From: Carnobacterium maltaromaticum DSM 20342
GTDB lineage: Bacteria; Bacillota; Bacilli; Lactobacillales; Carnobacteriaceae
Reading direction: 5' to 3'
NCBI RefSeq assembly: GCF_000744945.1
Contig: NZ_JQMX01000001.1
Span: forward strand, 744,001-808,000
DNA length: 64,000 nucleotides
Under the pieces are notes generated by a model. The model was not told the DNA's origin. It saw only the letters and a program-made list of their open reading frames with translations, and did no database searches. Positions within the stretch are counted from its first letter, which is position 1. The number at the start of each line of letters is the position of its first letter. Both the position numbers and the translations under genes were made by a program. Below, one piece after another: positions 40,347 through 47,757 of this stretch.

Positions 40347-40759
40347 TTACTTTTTTAATTGACTGCACTCTTCATCTGAAACAGGCTCTAACCATTCTGG
40401 TACTCCTGCTGTAATCGCAATATGTTCAAACCAACTATCTTTTGTTGCACCATGCCAATGCTTGACTCCATCATGTGTCACAATCACATCTCCAGCTTGT
40501 AAAAATTGAGGAGCTTTTCCTGCTTCTTGATACCATCCTTCTCCTCCGGTAACTAATAAAAGTTGGAAGCCTTCGTGATGAATGTGCCAATTATTTCTAC
40601 ATCCAGGTTCAAAGGTTACATTGGCTACACCGACATTCACTGCTGGATCTGCAATCAAAGTTTTCAGATAACTTTGCCCAATAAAATAATTTGCGTAGGC
40701 CTCATTTTTTCACCAATTGGAAAAATAATACCTTTTTTTACTTCTTCAAATTTTGCCAT
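40347..40759 (-). pseudogene. Cupin-domain protein gene with a one-base frameshift
   Basis: The C-terminal 103 codons form one frame with the cupin metal motif HIHHEGFQLLLVTGGEG and HWHGATKD. The natural start is an ATG at 40759 with GGGGGAAG upstream, opening MAKFEEVKKGIIFPIGEK in another frame. The two join if one A is added to the run of six A near 40708-40713; the restored protein would be about 137 residues and continue EAYANYFIGQSYLKTL. Either a recent mutation, phase variation in the A-run, or a sequencing error. Such cupins often accompany carboxymuconolactone decarboxylase-like genes, as here. Confidence 0.75.
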
Positions 40760-40790
40760 TTGTTCTTCCCCCAATTTTTAGTATATCTAA

Positions 40791-40835
40791 GAAAAAAGTT
40801 GTATGATTTACTATTAATAAGTAAATCATACAACT
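40791..40835 (-). terminator. Terminator after the LysR gene
   Basis: A perfect 16-bp stem (40797-40812 with 40820-40835, AGTTGTATGATTTACT) followed by TTTTTTC on the minus strand. Confidence 0.88.
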
Positions 40836-40872
40836 AATAATCACAACCGTCTAAAGCTTAAAAAATTCTTTA

Positions 40873-41757
40873 CTATGCTTCAAAAGCATGATGAAATCGT
40901 TGAATCAATTCTTTCACAACTGGAGATTGAATTCGATTTTTCTTCCAAACCAATACACAATTTGTTTTTATTTCAGGAAATAGTGGTACAAAAGTAAATT
41001 CAGATGCATTTCGATTTAAGGTAGCTCCTTCAATCGTTAAAGCTGATCCTACACGATTTTCGACTAAAGAAAAAATATTAAAAATCAAATTATAGGTTCC
41101 TATAATGTGTAAAGAATCAAGTGGTTTGTTTAGCCAATCTTCTAACATCGATTGAATTGCTACTCGATTTGAACAAAGAAGCGGTATGCCTTCTAAATCA
41201 ACAGGTTCTATTTGATTCTTTTTAGCGAGAAAAGAATTTTTGGACACCAGTAAGCCCCATCGCTCTTCTCTAGGCAAAATAATCTTTCCAAAATCGTTTA
41301 CAGTGGTAGGTTCCAATAAAATTGCCAAATCAAGAATGCCTTTTTCAAGCTTGTCGCTAATATCGTCACTTGTACCTGAAACAATATTAAACGCTACTTC
41401 AGGATAATCCTGAAGTAATTCTTCCAGCATCATTGCCATAGTGTCTGAATTATCAGCCTCCACACAGCCAATCGAAAAATAGCCACCATTAATCTTATTT
41501 GCTTGGTTGCGAAATTCGCGTTCTGTGCTTTCAGCTAGAGACAAAATTTCAATTGCCCGTTCTTTTAAAAAATAGCCTTCTTCAGTTAACCTTAACTGTT
41601 TTTTTTCGCGGCTGAAAAGGGCTGTACCAAGCTCTTCTTCCAATTCTTTAATTTGGCGACTAAGCGTTGGCTGAGTAATATGCAGTACTTTAGCAGCCTT
41701 TGAAATGTTTTTTTCCTCAGCAACTGTCCAAAAATAACGAAGTAATCTTAATTCCAT
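40873..41757 (-). CDS. LysR-family transcriptional regulator
   Basis: 294 residues from the ATG at 41757, which has GGAG upstream; the frame runs further up but without a site. The winged helix-turn-helix is at the N-terminus (NISKAAKVLHITQPTLSRQIKELEEELG), followed by a linker helix and a two-lobed effector domain from about residue 90. It lies inside the redox cluster downstream of the alcohol dehydrogenase gene and may control part of it. Effector unknown. Confidence 0.92.
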   Translation of the reverse strand: MELRLLRYFWTVAEEKNISKAAKVLHITQPTLSRQIKELEEELGTALFSREKKQLRLTEEGYFLKERAIEILSLAESTEREFRNQANKINGGYFSIGCVEADNSDTMAMMLEELLQDYPEVAFNIVSGTSDDISDKLEKGILDLAILLEPTTVNDFGKIILPREERWGLLVSKNSFLAKKNQIEPVDLEGIPLLCSNRVAIQSMLEDWLNKPLDSLHIIGTYNLIFNIFSLVENRVGSALTIEGATLNRNASEFTFVPLFPEIKTNCVLVWKKNRIQSPVVKELIQRFHHAFEA

Positions 41758-41768
41758 AGATACTCTCC

Positions 41769-41809
41769 TTTTTTGTATTCCTTTATAGTTTACATTAAAA
41801 TACAAAAAA
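41769..41809. promoter_or_regulatory. Inverted repeat upstream of the LysR gene
   Basis: Perfect 11-bp arms TTTTTTGTATT and AATACAAAAAA with 19 bp between, just upstream of the LysR ribosome-binding site. A possible autoregulatory LysR site; no T-tract follows, so a terminator is less likely. Confidence 0.45.
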
Positions 41810-41842
41810 CTGCTAAAAGAATTCATTCCAAATTACAGTTTA

Positions 41843-42895
41843 TTAAAGTGTTTCCATATCAATAACAAATCGATATTTAACATCGCTATTTAAGACTCGT
41901 TCATAAGCTTCTGGGATTTGGTCAGCTGTAATCAACTCAATTTTAGGCAAAATATTATTTTCTGCTGCAAACTGAATCATTTCTTGCGTCATAGGAATTC
42001 CACCAACATTTGATGCTGTAATAATCGCTTGTTTCCCAAATAATTTTCCAACATGGAAACTTTGCGCCTCTGAAGCTAATCCAACATAAACCATAGCACC
42101 GTTAACTTTCAGTAAACTGATATACGCATCAACATCTAAGCTAACAGCTACTGTATTTAAAATAAAATCAAATTGACCCGCTAACTTTTCAAATGTCTCT
42201 GGATCACTTGTTAGATAATAATGATCTGCACCAAATTGCTGAGCTTCATTCTTTTTACTTTCAGAATGACCTAACACGGCTACATCTGCACCTAAAGCAT
42301 GAGCAAATTGAACAGCAATGTGACCTAGACCACCCATTCCAATAATGGCGACCTTCTTACCCGGTCCAACATTCCAGTGTTTCATTGGGGAAAAAGTAGT
42401 GATCCCAGCACATAATAAAGGACTTGCTTCAGCTAAATCAAGTGTATCAGGGATTTGAATCACAAATTTATCTTTTACAACAATGTTTTGACTGTAACCA
42501 CCGTATGTTTTGCTTCCATCATAATTAGTAGAATTAAAAACGACAACAACTCCTTTGGTACAAAATTGCTCTTCGCCTTGGAGACAGTAGTTACACTCAC
42601 CGCAAGAATCGACAAAACAACCCACTCCTACTCGATCCCCTACCTTAAAATTTGTGACCTGATCGCCAACTGCTGATACGATTCCGGTTATTTCGTGACC
42701 TGGAACCATAGGATAAACTCCACGCCCAAAATCATTATCAACTTGATGAATATCAGAATGACAAATTCCACAATATTTTATATCTATTGCTACATCATCT
42801 GGCTTTAAGGCACGGCGTTCAATGAAGCCTCGTTCAAATGATGAATAATTTTTGTCTACTGCCTGGAATACTTTTGTTTGACAACTTTCACACAT
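41843..42895 (-). CDS. Zinc-dependent alcohol dehydrogenase, cinnamyl-alcohol/YahK type
   Basis: 350 residues. Catalytic zinc ligands in YCGICHSDIHQ and PGHEITGIV; structural zinc Cys cluster in CFVDSCGECNYCLQGEEQFC; Rossmann fold with GMGGLGHIAVQFAHALGADV, ending in a Ser/His region compatible with NADP. Reduces or oxidises aldehydes and alcohols; many members detoxify reactive aldehydes. It lies 12 bp downstream of a MerR gene. AAGGAG precedes the ATG. Confidence 0.92.
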   Translation of the reverse strand: MCESCQTKVFQAVDKNYSSFERGFIERRALKPDDVAIDIKYCGICHSDIHQVDNDFGRGVYPMVPGHEITGIVSAVGDQVTNFKVGDRVGVGCFVDSCGECNYCLQGEEQFCTKGVVVVFNSTNYDGSKTYGGYSQNIVVKDKFVIQIPDTLDLAEASPLLCAGITTFSPMKHWNVGPGKKVAIIGMGGLGHIAVQFAHALGADVAVLGHSESKKNEAQQFGADHYYLTSDPETFEKLAGQFDFILNTVAVSLDVDAYISLLKVNGAMVYVGLASEAQSFHVGKLFGKQAIITASNVGGIPMTQEMIQFAAENNILPKIELITADQIPEAYERVLNSDVKYRFVIDMETL

Positions 42896-42907
42896 AAAAA
42901 AACTCCT

Positions 42908-43276
42908 TTAGTTATCTGATAATTTATTTGTTTCCTTGTGCTGTTTTTCAAGTTCGCAATCAATACGCAGTTTAGCTTTTTCTAATAATGCGATTTGCTC
43001 TTGAAGTTGCATTTTTTGTTCGGTTAAAATCTCAGTTTTTGCTTGCTGCGTTACATTATCCTGAACAAACAAAGTTGCGTAGTCAATTAAGCCTTCAATT
43101 GAAAGATTTACTTCCATCATTTGTTTAACGAAGAGAATCCATTTTAGATCCTCTTCATCAAACCAACGAATGCCAGCGTTTGTTCTTTTTATAACTGGAA
43201 TTAAACCCATTCTTTCATAATAACGAATCGTATTTTCTGAAGTATTTGTTTTTTTACTTACTTCTTTAATATTCAT
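42908..43276 (-). CDS. MerR-family regulator
   Basis: 122 residues. The N-terminal MerR helix-turn-helix (MNIKEVSKKTNTSENTIRYYERMGLIPVI) is followed by a wing and a long dimer helix (about 80-120). No Cys-metal motif is present at the C-terminus, which fits the aldehyde- or stress-responding AdhR/NmlR group. It lies between the aldo/keto reductase and alcohol dehydrogenase genes. A paralogue is at 45241-45633. Confidence 0.9.
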   Translation of the reverse strand: MNIKEVSKKTNTSENTIRYYERMGLIPVIKRTNAGIRWFDEEDLKWILFVKQMMEVNLSIEGLIDYATLFVQDNVTQQAKTEILTEQKMQLQEQIALLEKAKLRIDCELEKQHKETNKLSDN

Positions 43277-43323
43277 TTTAGCTTCCTACTTTAATAAAAA
43301 GATAGTTTTATCAACTTAGCCGT

Positions 43324-44304
43324 TTAGTTAGCCCCAACAATCGCATGTGGAAGATAAGGTTCCTCTAAAAATTTAATTTCTTCCTCTGTTAAAACTAAAT
43401 CCAACGCTGGCATTGCTTTCAATAAATGACTTTCTTTTGTAGCCCCGATAATCGGTGCCACAACTTGCTCTTTTTGAAGCAACCAAGCTAAGGCAACTTC
43501 CACGCGTTCAATTCCGCGTTTTTTAGCAATTTTTGCTACTCGTTCAACAATCAAACGATCTTGTTCCTCAGTTTTATCGTATTTTGACATCGCAGTTTTA
43601 TCTGTTTCAAAACGCTTGGTTGATGCACCCCAATCCCTTGTCAAACGTCCAGCTGCTAATGGGCTGTAAGGTGTCACAGCAATCTTTTGATCTGCACAAA
43701 GAGGAAGCATTTCTCTTTCTTCTTCACGATAAAGAAGATTTAAATGGTTTTGCATCGAAACAAATTTTGTCCAACCATTTTTATCCGCAACCGCTTGGGC
43801 TTTAGCAAATTGCCAAGCAGCCATCGCAGAAGCACCAATGTATCTAACTTTCCCTGATTTAACCACGTCGTGCAAAGCTTCCATTGTTTCTTCAATAGGT
43901 GTGTTGTAGTCCCAACGATGAATAATATATAAATCAACATAATCCATTCCTAAGCGTTCTAAACTTTGATCAAGTTGATGGAAAATTTCTTTTCTTGATA
44001 ATCCACCACTATTTGGTGCTTTTTTCATTGTTGAAAAAAGTTTTGTCGCGACTACAATTTCATCACGATTCGCATACTCATTTAAAGCTTTACCGAGGAT
44101 GCGCTCACTTGCTCCATAAGAATAAATATTGGCTGTATCAAAAAAATTAATCCCTAAATCTAACGCTTTTTTAATCACAACTTTACTTTCTTCTTCTTCT
44201 AAAACCCATTCATGAAAACCACTATTTGGGTCTCCAAATCCCATTGCTCCAAGACATAATTGTGAAACGTCCATTCCAGTGTTGCCAAATTTTACATACT
44301 TCAT
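43324..44304 (-). CDS. Aldo/keto reductase
   Basis: 326 residues, TIM-barrel oxidoreductase using NADPH. The catalytic tetrad can be placed: Asp in FFDTANIYSYG, Tyr in IYSYGASE, Lys in VVATKLFS, His in YIIHRWD. The C-terminal NADPH-binding part includes IIGATKESHL. The start overlaps the stop of the upstream decarboxylase-like gene by 4 bp (ATGA), so the two are translated together. Confidence 0.92.
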   Translation of the reverse strand: MKYVKFGNTGMDVSQLCLGAMGFGDPNSGFHEWVLEEEESKVVIKKALDLGINFFDTANIYSYGASERILGKALNEYANRDEIVVATKLFSTMKKAPNSGGLSRKEIFHQLDQSLERLGMDYVDLYIIHRWDYNTPIEETMEALHDVVKSGKVRYIGASAMAAWQFAKAQAVADKNGWTKFVSMQNHLNLLYREEEREMLPLCADQKIAVTPYSPLAAGRLTRDWGASTKRFETDKTAMSKYDKTEEQDRLIVERVAKIAKKRGIERVEVALAWLLQKEQVVAPIIGATKESHLLKAMPALDLVLTEEEIKFLEEPYLPHAIVGAN

Positions 44305-45086
44305 TTTACATTCTCCATTTCTGATAGTTTATTTTTTTCTGGTAAAATTTCATTGATACAAGTTAATGCAGTTAAGGTTCTGGGATAACCAATAAAAGGT
44401 AACAAAATCGTAATGGTTTCAATCAAACGTTCTTTTTTATTGCCTATCAGATCATTATTGCGAATGTGCCCTTTTAATTGCACATCTGCGCCGCCCATTG
44501 AAGCCAGCATAGTAAATATTAGAAGTTCACGTTCTTGAGCGGTTAAGCCGTCTCGTGTAAAGTAGTCACCAAAACAATTATCTGCTAAAAATGTTGCTAA
44601 ATGCTTCTGATTTGACGGCATTGTTTCTAACATTTTATCCACTGCATCATCTGCAACTTGCCTGACAACTTCCAAGCCTTTTTGATAGCGATTTTCGACT
44701 GTTGTGGTGCCTTTTTTCTCTAGAGGAAGCTTAATTCCTCTCGCTAGTAGAACTTCATTTGTAGCATGTAAAAAATCAAAAACTTTACCTAATCCTGCAT
44801 AGGGTACAGCTTGATAAACAATTTCTTTGATTTCTACTGGAGAAACACCCACATTAAGTGCCCCAACCATCATTGCTTTGTACTCATTGACCGACTGCAT
44901 CGCAATTAATGAAGCCAAAGTAAGTTTCATTCGTAGCTTCACATCGATTGTTGAATACTGAAGAACTTCATCGAAAGTAAAGTTATCAAACAGTTCAATA
45001 AATTCTGGATCGGTTTCGGCTAGAACGGACTGGTGATTTGGAAAAAGTTCATCGTGATTCTTTTGTGCGGTTTTACTAATAGCCAT
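44301..45086 (-). CDS. Carboxymuconolactone decarboxylase-family protein, two domains
   Basis: 261 residues with two CMD/AhpD-like halves (about 30-115 and 155-245). Neither half has the CxxC of AhpD peroxidases at the usual place, so a peroxidase role is unlikely; the proteins of this type are thought to act in aromatic or aldehyde metabolism. First gene of the operon driven by the MerR-type promoter at 45117-45147. GGAGG precedes the ATG. Confidence 0.85.
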   Translation of the reverse strand: MAISKTAQKNHDELFPNHQSVLAETDPEFIELFDNFTFDEVLQYSTIDVKLRMKLTLASLIAMQSVNEYKAMMVGALNVGVSPVEIKEIVYQAVPYAGLGKVFDFLHATNEVLLARGIKLPLEKKGTTTVENRYQKGLEVVRQVADDAVDKMLETMPSNQKHLATFLADNCFGDYFTRDGLTAQERELLIFTMLASMGGADVQLKGHIRNNDLIGNKKERLIETITILLPFIGYPRTLTALTCINEILPEKNKLSEMENVK

Positions 45087-45116
45087 ATTCGCCCTCCTTT
45101 TCTGATCTACAAATAT

Positions 45117-45147
45117 AGTCTATCTCTTGGAGTGCACTCCAAGTCAA
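45117..45147 (-). promoter_or_regulatory. MerR-type promoter with palindromic operator
   Basis: Minus strand: -35 TTGACT, 19-bp spacer, -10 TAGACT. The spacer and -35 edge carry the perfect palindrome CTTGGAGTGCACTCCAAG (45126-45143). A 19-bp spacer with a dyad is the hallmark of MerR-activated promoters, and this dyad resembles those of NmlR/AdhR regulators. Confidence 0.88.
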
Positions 45148-45177
45148 GCGCTTTCTTTTAAAAAAATAAAAAAATCT

Positions 45178-45230
45178 TCAAAAATAGTTGGTTTAATCTA
45201 GATTTTTCTGATTAAACCAACTATTTAGAA
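45178..45230 (-). terminator. Terminator after the first MerR gene
   Basis: A perfect 16-bp stem AAATAGTTGGTTTAAT/ATTAAACCAACTATTT with a T-rich tract on the minus strand. Confidence 0.85.
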
Positions 45231-45240
45231 GTTTTTATTT

Positions 45241-45633
45241 TTATTTATTTTCATTAAAACTGCGTAATGAATTTTCTGTGACTAGCATATGCTCATCATA
45301 ATTTTCTAATTTAAATTCCAAGCGATCAATTGCACCATTAAGAGCTTCAGCTTTTTCTTTTAATTCTGAAATTTGATTAGCAATAATTTTTTTTCTCGCT
45401 GGGACTGTTTCATTTCCTATTTGGAACAAGGTTAGATACTCAACTAATGATTCAATCGAAAGTCCAGCATTTCTCATTTGTCGACTAAATGTAATCCAAC
45501 GCAAATCTTCTTCATCAAATTCGCGAATGCCATTTGCAGCTCTTTTAACTGGAGGGATTAACCCGATTCGCTCATAATACCTGATTGTATCTGCTGAAAC
45601 ACCACTTAATTCACTAATTTTTTTAATATTCAT
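45241..45633 (-). CDS. MerR-family regulator (AdhR/NmlR-like)
   Basis: 130 residues. N-terminal MNIKKISELSGVSADTIRYYERIGLIPPV recognition domain, wing, and long C-terminal coiled coil. Very similar in its first 50 residues to the MerR protein at 42908-43276. It lies directly upstream of the palindromic promoter of the redox operon and is the best candidate for its activator. GGAGG precedes the ATG. Confidence 0.9.
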   Translation of the reverse strand: MNIKKISELSGVSADTIRYYERIGLIPPVKRAANGIREFDEEDLRWITFSRQMRNAGLSIESLVEYLTLFQIGNETVPARKKIIANQISELKEKAEALNGAIDRLEFKLENYDEHMLVTENSLRSFNENK

Positions 45634-45704
45634 TGGTTGTTCCTCCTTTGTATAAAAAGCTTGTAGAATGAATAAGGGAATGATTGTATCACCTTCACTC
45701 TTCT

Positions 45705-45734
45705 ATTATAGAGGATAATTCGTCTATTTTACAA
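45705..45734 (-). promoter_or_regulatory. Promoter of the first MerR gene
   Basis: Minus strand: -35 TTGTAA, 18-bp spacer, -10 TATAAT. It begins about 55 bp from the left end of the island. Confidence 0.6.
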
Positions 45735-45788
45735 ATTTTTTATTAACTTAGCGTTCACTTTAACTAACAGATATGAAATTTTTGAAGG

Positions 45789-45936
45789 CTTTTCTGCCCC
45801 TTTTGGTAAATTATGTAAAATTTCAAAACTCTATTTTTCTCTAAACAAAAAAAACCCTTGAATAATCAAGGGTTCCTAAGCTAATCTTAACGACGAGCTT
45901 CTTTAATACGAGCTGCTTTACCATGTAGAGCACGTA
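45789..45936. repeat. Left copy of the island's flanking direct repeat
   Basis: Matches 51177-51326 with few differences (a 2-bp length change in the A-rich part and isolated substitutions). It holds a second rplS terminator (45853-45874) and TGCCCCTTTT at 45795-45804. Another TGCCCCTTTT is at 46055-46064, inside the island. Confidence 0.88.
45887..45936 (-). pseudogene. Duplicated 3' end of rplS
   Basis: The last 16 codons and stop of rplS, repeated from 51277-51326, without any upstream part. The match stops abruptly after CACGTA. It marks the former attachment site. Confidence 0.88.
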
Positions 45937-46086
45937 GACAAATTATAGTGTATCCTTAATCTTCGAACATCGTTCAGCCTTTGATAAATAAGGGTTTTTA
46001 ACGTTATTTACAAAGAGTCATAAATCTATCGTATGTCACTTATTATTCATGTTTTGCCCCTTTTTAAAATGTCACAAACTGTTCGC

Positions 46087-46115
46087 TTTACAACACGAAC
46101 ATAAGTTCGTGTAAT
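46087..46115 (+). promoter_or_regulatory. SOS promoter: LexA box inside the spacer
   Basis: -35 TTTACA, 17-bp spacer, -10 TGTAAT. The whole spacer region is the palindrome ACACGAACATAAGTTCGTGT (46093-46112), containing CGAACATAAGTTCG, the Gram-positive LexA (DinR) consensus. It drives the yolD-like operon. The gap 45634-46147 holds this, the MerR promoter and the left repeat. Confidence 0.9.
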
Positions 46116-46147
46116 GCAACCATATCTTGGCGGATGGAGGAATTTAT

Positions 46148-46513
46148 ATGTTAAACAGATTCAATGAGCGGTATATAGACCGCGGCACTATTAAATGGAT
46201 GGAAATGTTTTTAAGCGAACATACAGCATTCATGTATGAAGAAAAAAAGAAACGTTCTACTATAGTAGAAAAAAAGGAACAAATGAGTGAGGATGACATT
46301 TATTCCACACTAGACGATGCTGTAAAAACTAATTCAATGGTACTTATTCAAATAGAAGAAATTAACACTAACGGCAATTGCTCCGAAGATATTTTAGGAT
46401 GGATAGAAGGCTATGAAAGCAACAATCTTTATGTATCAGGTAATAGAATAGAGTTAGATTCAATTCGCAATATTCAATTGTACGATCAGATTAAGTGGAG
46501 CGAAAGAAAGTGA
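46148..46513 (+). CDS. YolD-like protein, SOS-regulated
   Basis: 121 residues from the ATG at 46148 with GGAGG 8 nt upstream; a TTG 21 bp earlier is inside the leader. The N-terminal DRGTIKWMEMFLSEHT is the YolD signature, and the C-terminal part (ILGWIEGYESNNLYV...IELDSIRNIQ) is the family's second block. YolD proteins are normally encoded beside UvrX/UmuC-type polymerases under LexA. Here no polymerase follows. The next gene overlaps the stop by 4 bp (GTGA). Confidence 0.85.
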   Translation: MLNRFNERYIDRGTIKWMEMFLSEHTAFMYEEKKKRSTIVEKKEQMSEDDIYSTLDDAVKTNSMVLIQIEEINTNGNCSEDILGWIEGYESNNLYVSGNRIELDSIRNIQLYDQIKWSERK

Positions 46514-46812
46514 ATCGAATTTTTATTTCTGGTGAAATTCATGGAGAAATTGAAACTCTTCATAGTAATAAAGATAAAGTTGCTAAGTTTACAATACAAT
46601 CGGATCAGCAACAATTCACTGTACTGTTTTATGGAAAACAAATTGAGCATTTTCTAAATAGAATGTATGAAGGCCATACGTGCTGCTTTCAAGGAAAATT
46701 AAACTCAAAAGGTCAGATAGTCGCTAACGTTTATCAACACTTATACTACTTTGCTTATATGAATGAGATGTGGGCACGTAGTGAACGATATAGAAGCTTA
46801 TCAGAACGATAA
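46510..46812 (+). CDS. Small SSB-like OB-fold protein (first copy)
   Basis: 100 residues from a GTG at 46510 (GGAG nine nt upstream). The pattern NRIFISGEI...AKFTIQSDQQQFTVLFYGKQIEHFLNRM...KGQIVANVYQ (in pieces) is that of a single OB fold as in single-stranded-DNA-binding proteins, but shorter and without the acidic SSB tail. Operon with yolD. A related protein is at 46948-47262. A role in handling ssDNA during SOS is inference. Confidence 0.65.
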   Translation: MNRIFISGEIHGEIETLHSNKDKVAKFTIQSDQQQFTVLFYGKQIEHFLNRMYEGHTCCFQGKLNSKGQIVANVYQHLYYFAYMNEMWARSERYRSLSER

Positions 46813-46951
46813 AATAGATTTAATCGAGCTACAGTCAAGGTTGTGGGGATTAAATCATTATACAATTGAGGACGTCATAGGTCTTGATTTATGGCTATTC
46901 TGCGCAACTATAACTGAGGAAGAAGAATACTTTGAGGAGAAATTCAAATGA
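46763..46951 (+). CDS. Small acidic protein between the two SSB-like genes
   Basis: 62 residues if started at the ATG 46763, or 56 from a GTG at 46781. Not recognised. It is acidic at the C-terminus (TEEEEYFEEKFK) and has a helical middle part. It overlaps the upstream gene by about 50 bp and the downstream start by 4 bp (ATGA), the tight packing of a real phage operon. The start codon is uncertain as neither has a strong ribosome-binding site. Confidence 0.55.
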   Translation: MRCGHVVNDIEAYQNDKIDLIELQSRLWGLNHYTIEDVIGLDLWLFCATITEEEEYFEEKFK

Positions 46952-47262
46952 ACTTTATAATTATTAGCGGTACTGTAACATCCGAGGTTAAAGTCATCAA
47001 CACAAACAGCGGCACGCCCTTCTGTCGCTTCACAATAGAGTCAGATGGACGTAAGTTCAACTGTCTTGTTGCTAGCAATAAAGCCTATGACTTCTTATAT
47101 GAAGTTGAGAGCGAAGCACAACTAACAATTGATGCTAGAATTAACGATAAGATGCAACTAGTCGTTAATAGTTATATTGTTGATTCTAAGCCGAGTAACT
47201 TTGGAAAACTGTTTAATTATCAAGGCAGACAATTGCCTCATAAAAAATTATATAGTTTTTAA
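46948..47262 (+). CDS. Small SSB-like OB-fold protein (second copy)
   Basis: 104 residues. Starts MNFIIISGTVTSEV and keeps the OB-fold order seen in SSB (CRFTIESDGRKFNCLVASNKAYDFL, then DARINDKMQLVVNSYIV, given in parts). It resembles the protein at 46510-46812 in length and strand order, so the two are probably paralogues. No acidic C-terminal tip. GAGGAG precedes the ATG. Last gene of the SOS operon. Confidence 0.65.
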   Translation: MNFIIISGTVTSEVKVINTNSGTPFCRFTIESDGRKFNCLVASNKAYDFLYEVESEAQLTIDARINDKMQLVVNSYIVDSKPSNFGKLFNYQGRQLPHKKLYSF

Positions 47263-47266
47263 AAAT

Positions 47267-47314
47267 AAAAAGCTCCCTTCTGCTTATTATATAATAGTAG
47301 AAAGGAGCTTTTTT
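47267..47314 (+). terminator. Terminator of the SOS operon
   Basis: Stem AAAGCTCC/GGAGCTTT with inner pairing TTCT/AGAA and TATTAT/ATAATA, then a T-run. Confidence 0.85.
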
Positions 47315-47514
47315 ATGTATGCCCACTAAATTATAGTGAGCTATTTTTATTTGCATAAATGTAACCATTTAATAGTTATTGAAAATTATTCTTTATTTTA
47401 TTACTTTACATTTTTAAAATTTTGTATAATATGGTAATATTTATTTATAAGATACTGTAGAAGTGGTCTCTAAGTCATCTTATCTAAAATTTTATTTTAC
47501 TGGAGGTAGCAATT

Positions 47515-47712
47515 ATGACAGACAAAGGTACTACTGATAAAATCAAAGGTAAAGCTAAAGAAGTTACTGGAGACGTAACTGGGGATAAAGGGAAAAAAGC
47601 CGAAGGTTTATTTGATCAAGCTGTCGGAAAAGTAAAAGAAGTTGCTTCTGACGTGAAAGAAAAAACTGAAGACATCGTAGATGACGTTAAAGAAAAATTT
47701 GATAAAAAATAA
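47515..47712 (+). CDS. CsbD-family stress protein
   Basis: 65 residues, very rich in Lys, Asp and Glu, hydrophilic. The stretch DKIKGKAKEVTGDVTGD is the CsbD signature. CsbD proteins accumulate in general stress in Bacilli; the function is not known. GGAGG precedes the ATG. It is unusual cargo for a phage remnant and has its own region between the SOS operon and the first lysozyme gene. Confidence 0.88.
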   Translation: MTDKGTTDKIKGKAKEVTGDVTGDKGKKAEGLFDQAVGKVKEVASDVKEKTEDIVDDVKEKFDKK

Positions 47713-47715
47713 TTT

Positions 47716-47757
47716 AAAAAGCTTCTCAAACCGATTAGGAATGAGAAGCTTTTTTTT
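47716..47757. terminator. Hairpin terminator between csbD and lysozyme 1 (family copy 1)
   Basis: AAGCTTCTCA (47719-47728) pairs with TGAGAAGCTT (47742-47751) around the loop AACCGATTAGGAA; flanked by A and T runs. The same hairpin recurs at 48643-48681 and 50182-50218. Confidence 0.85.

Noticed and set aside
44301..45086. AhpD-type peroxidase function for the carboxymuconolactone decarboxylase-like protein
   Set aside because: The CxxC redox motif of AhpD is not seen in either half.
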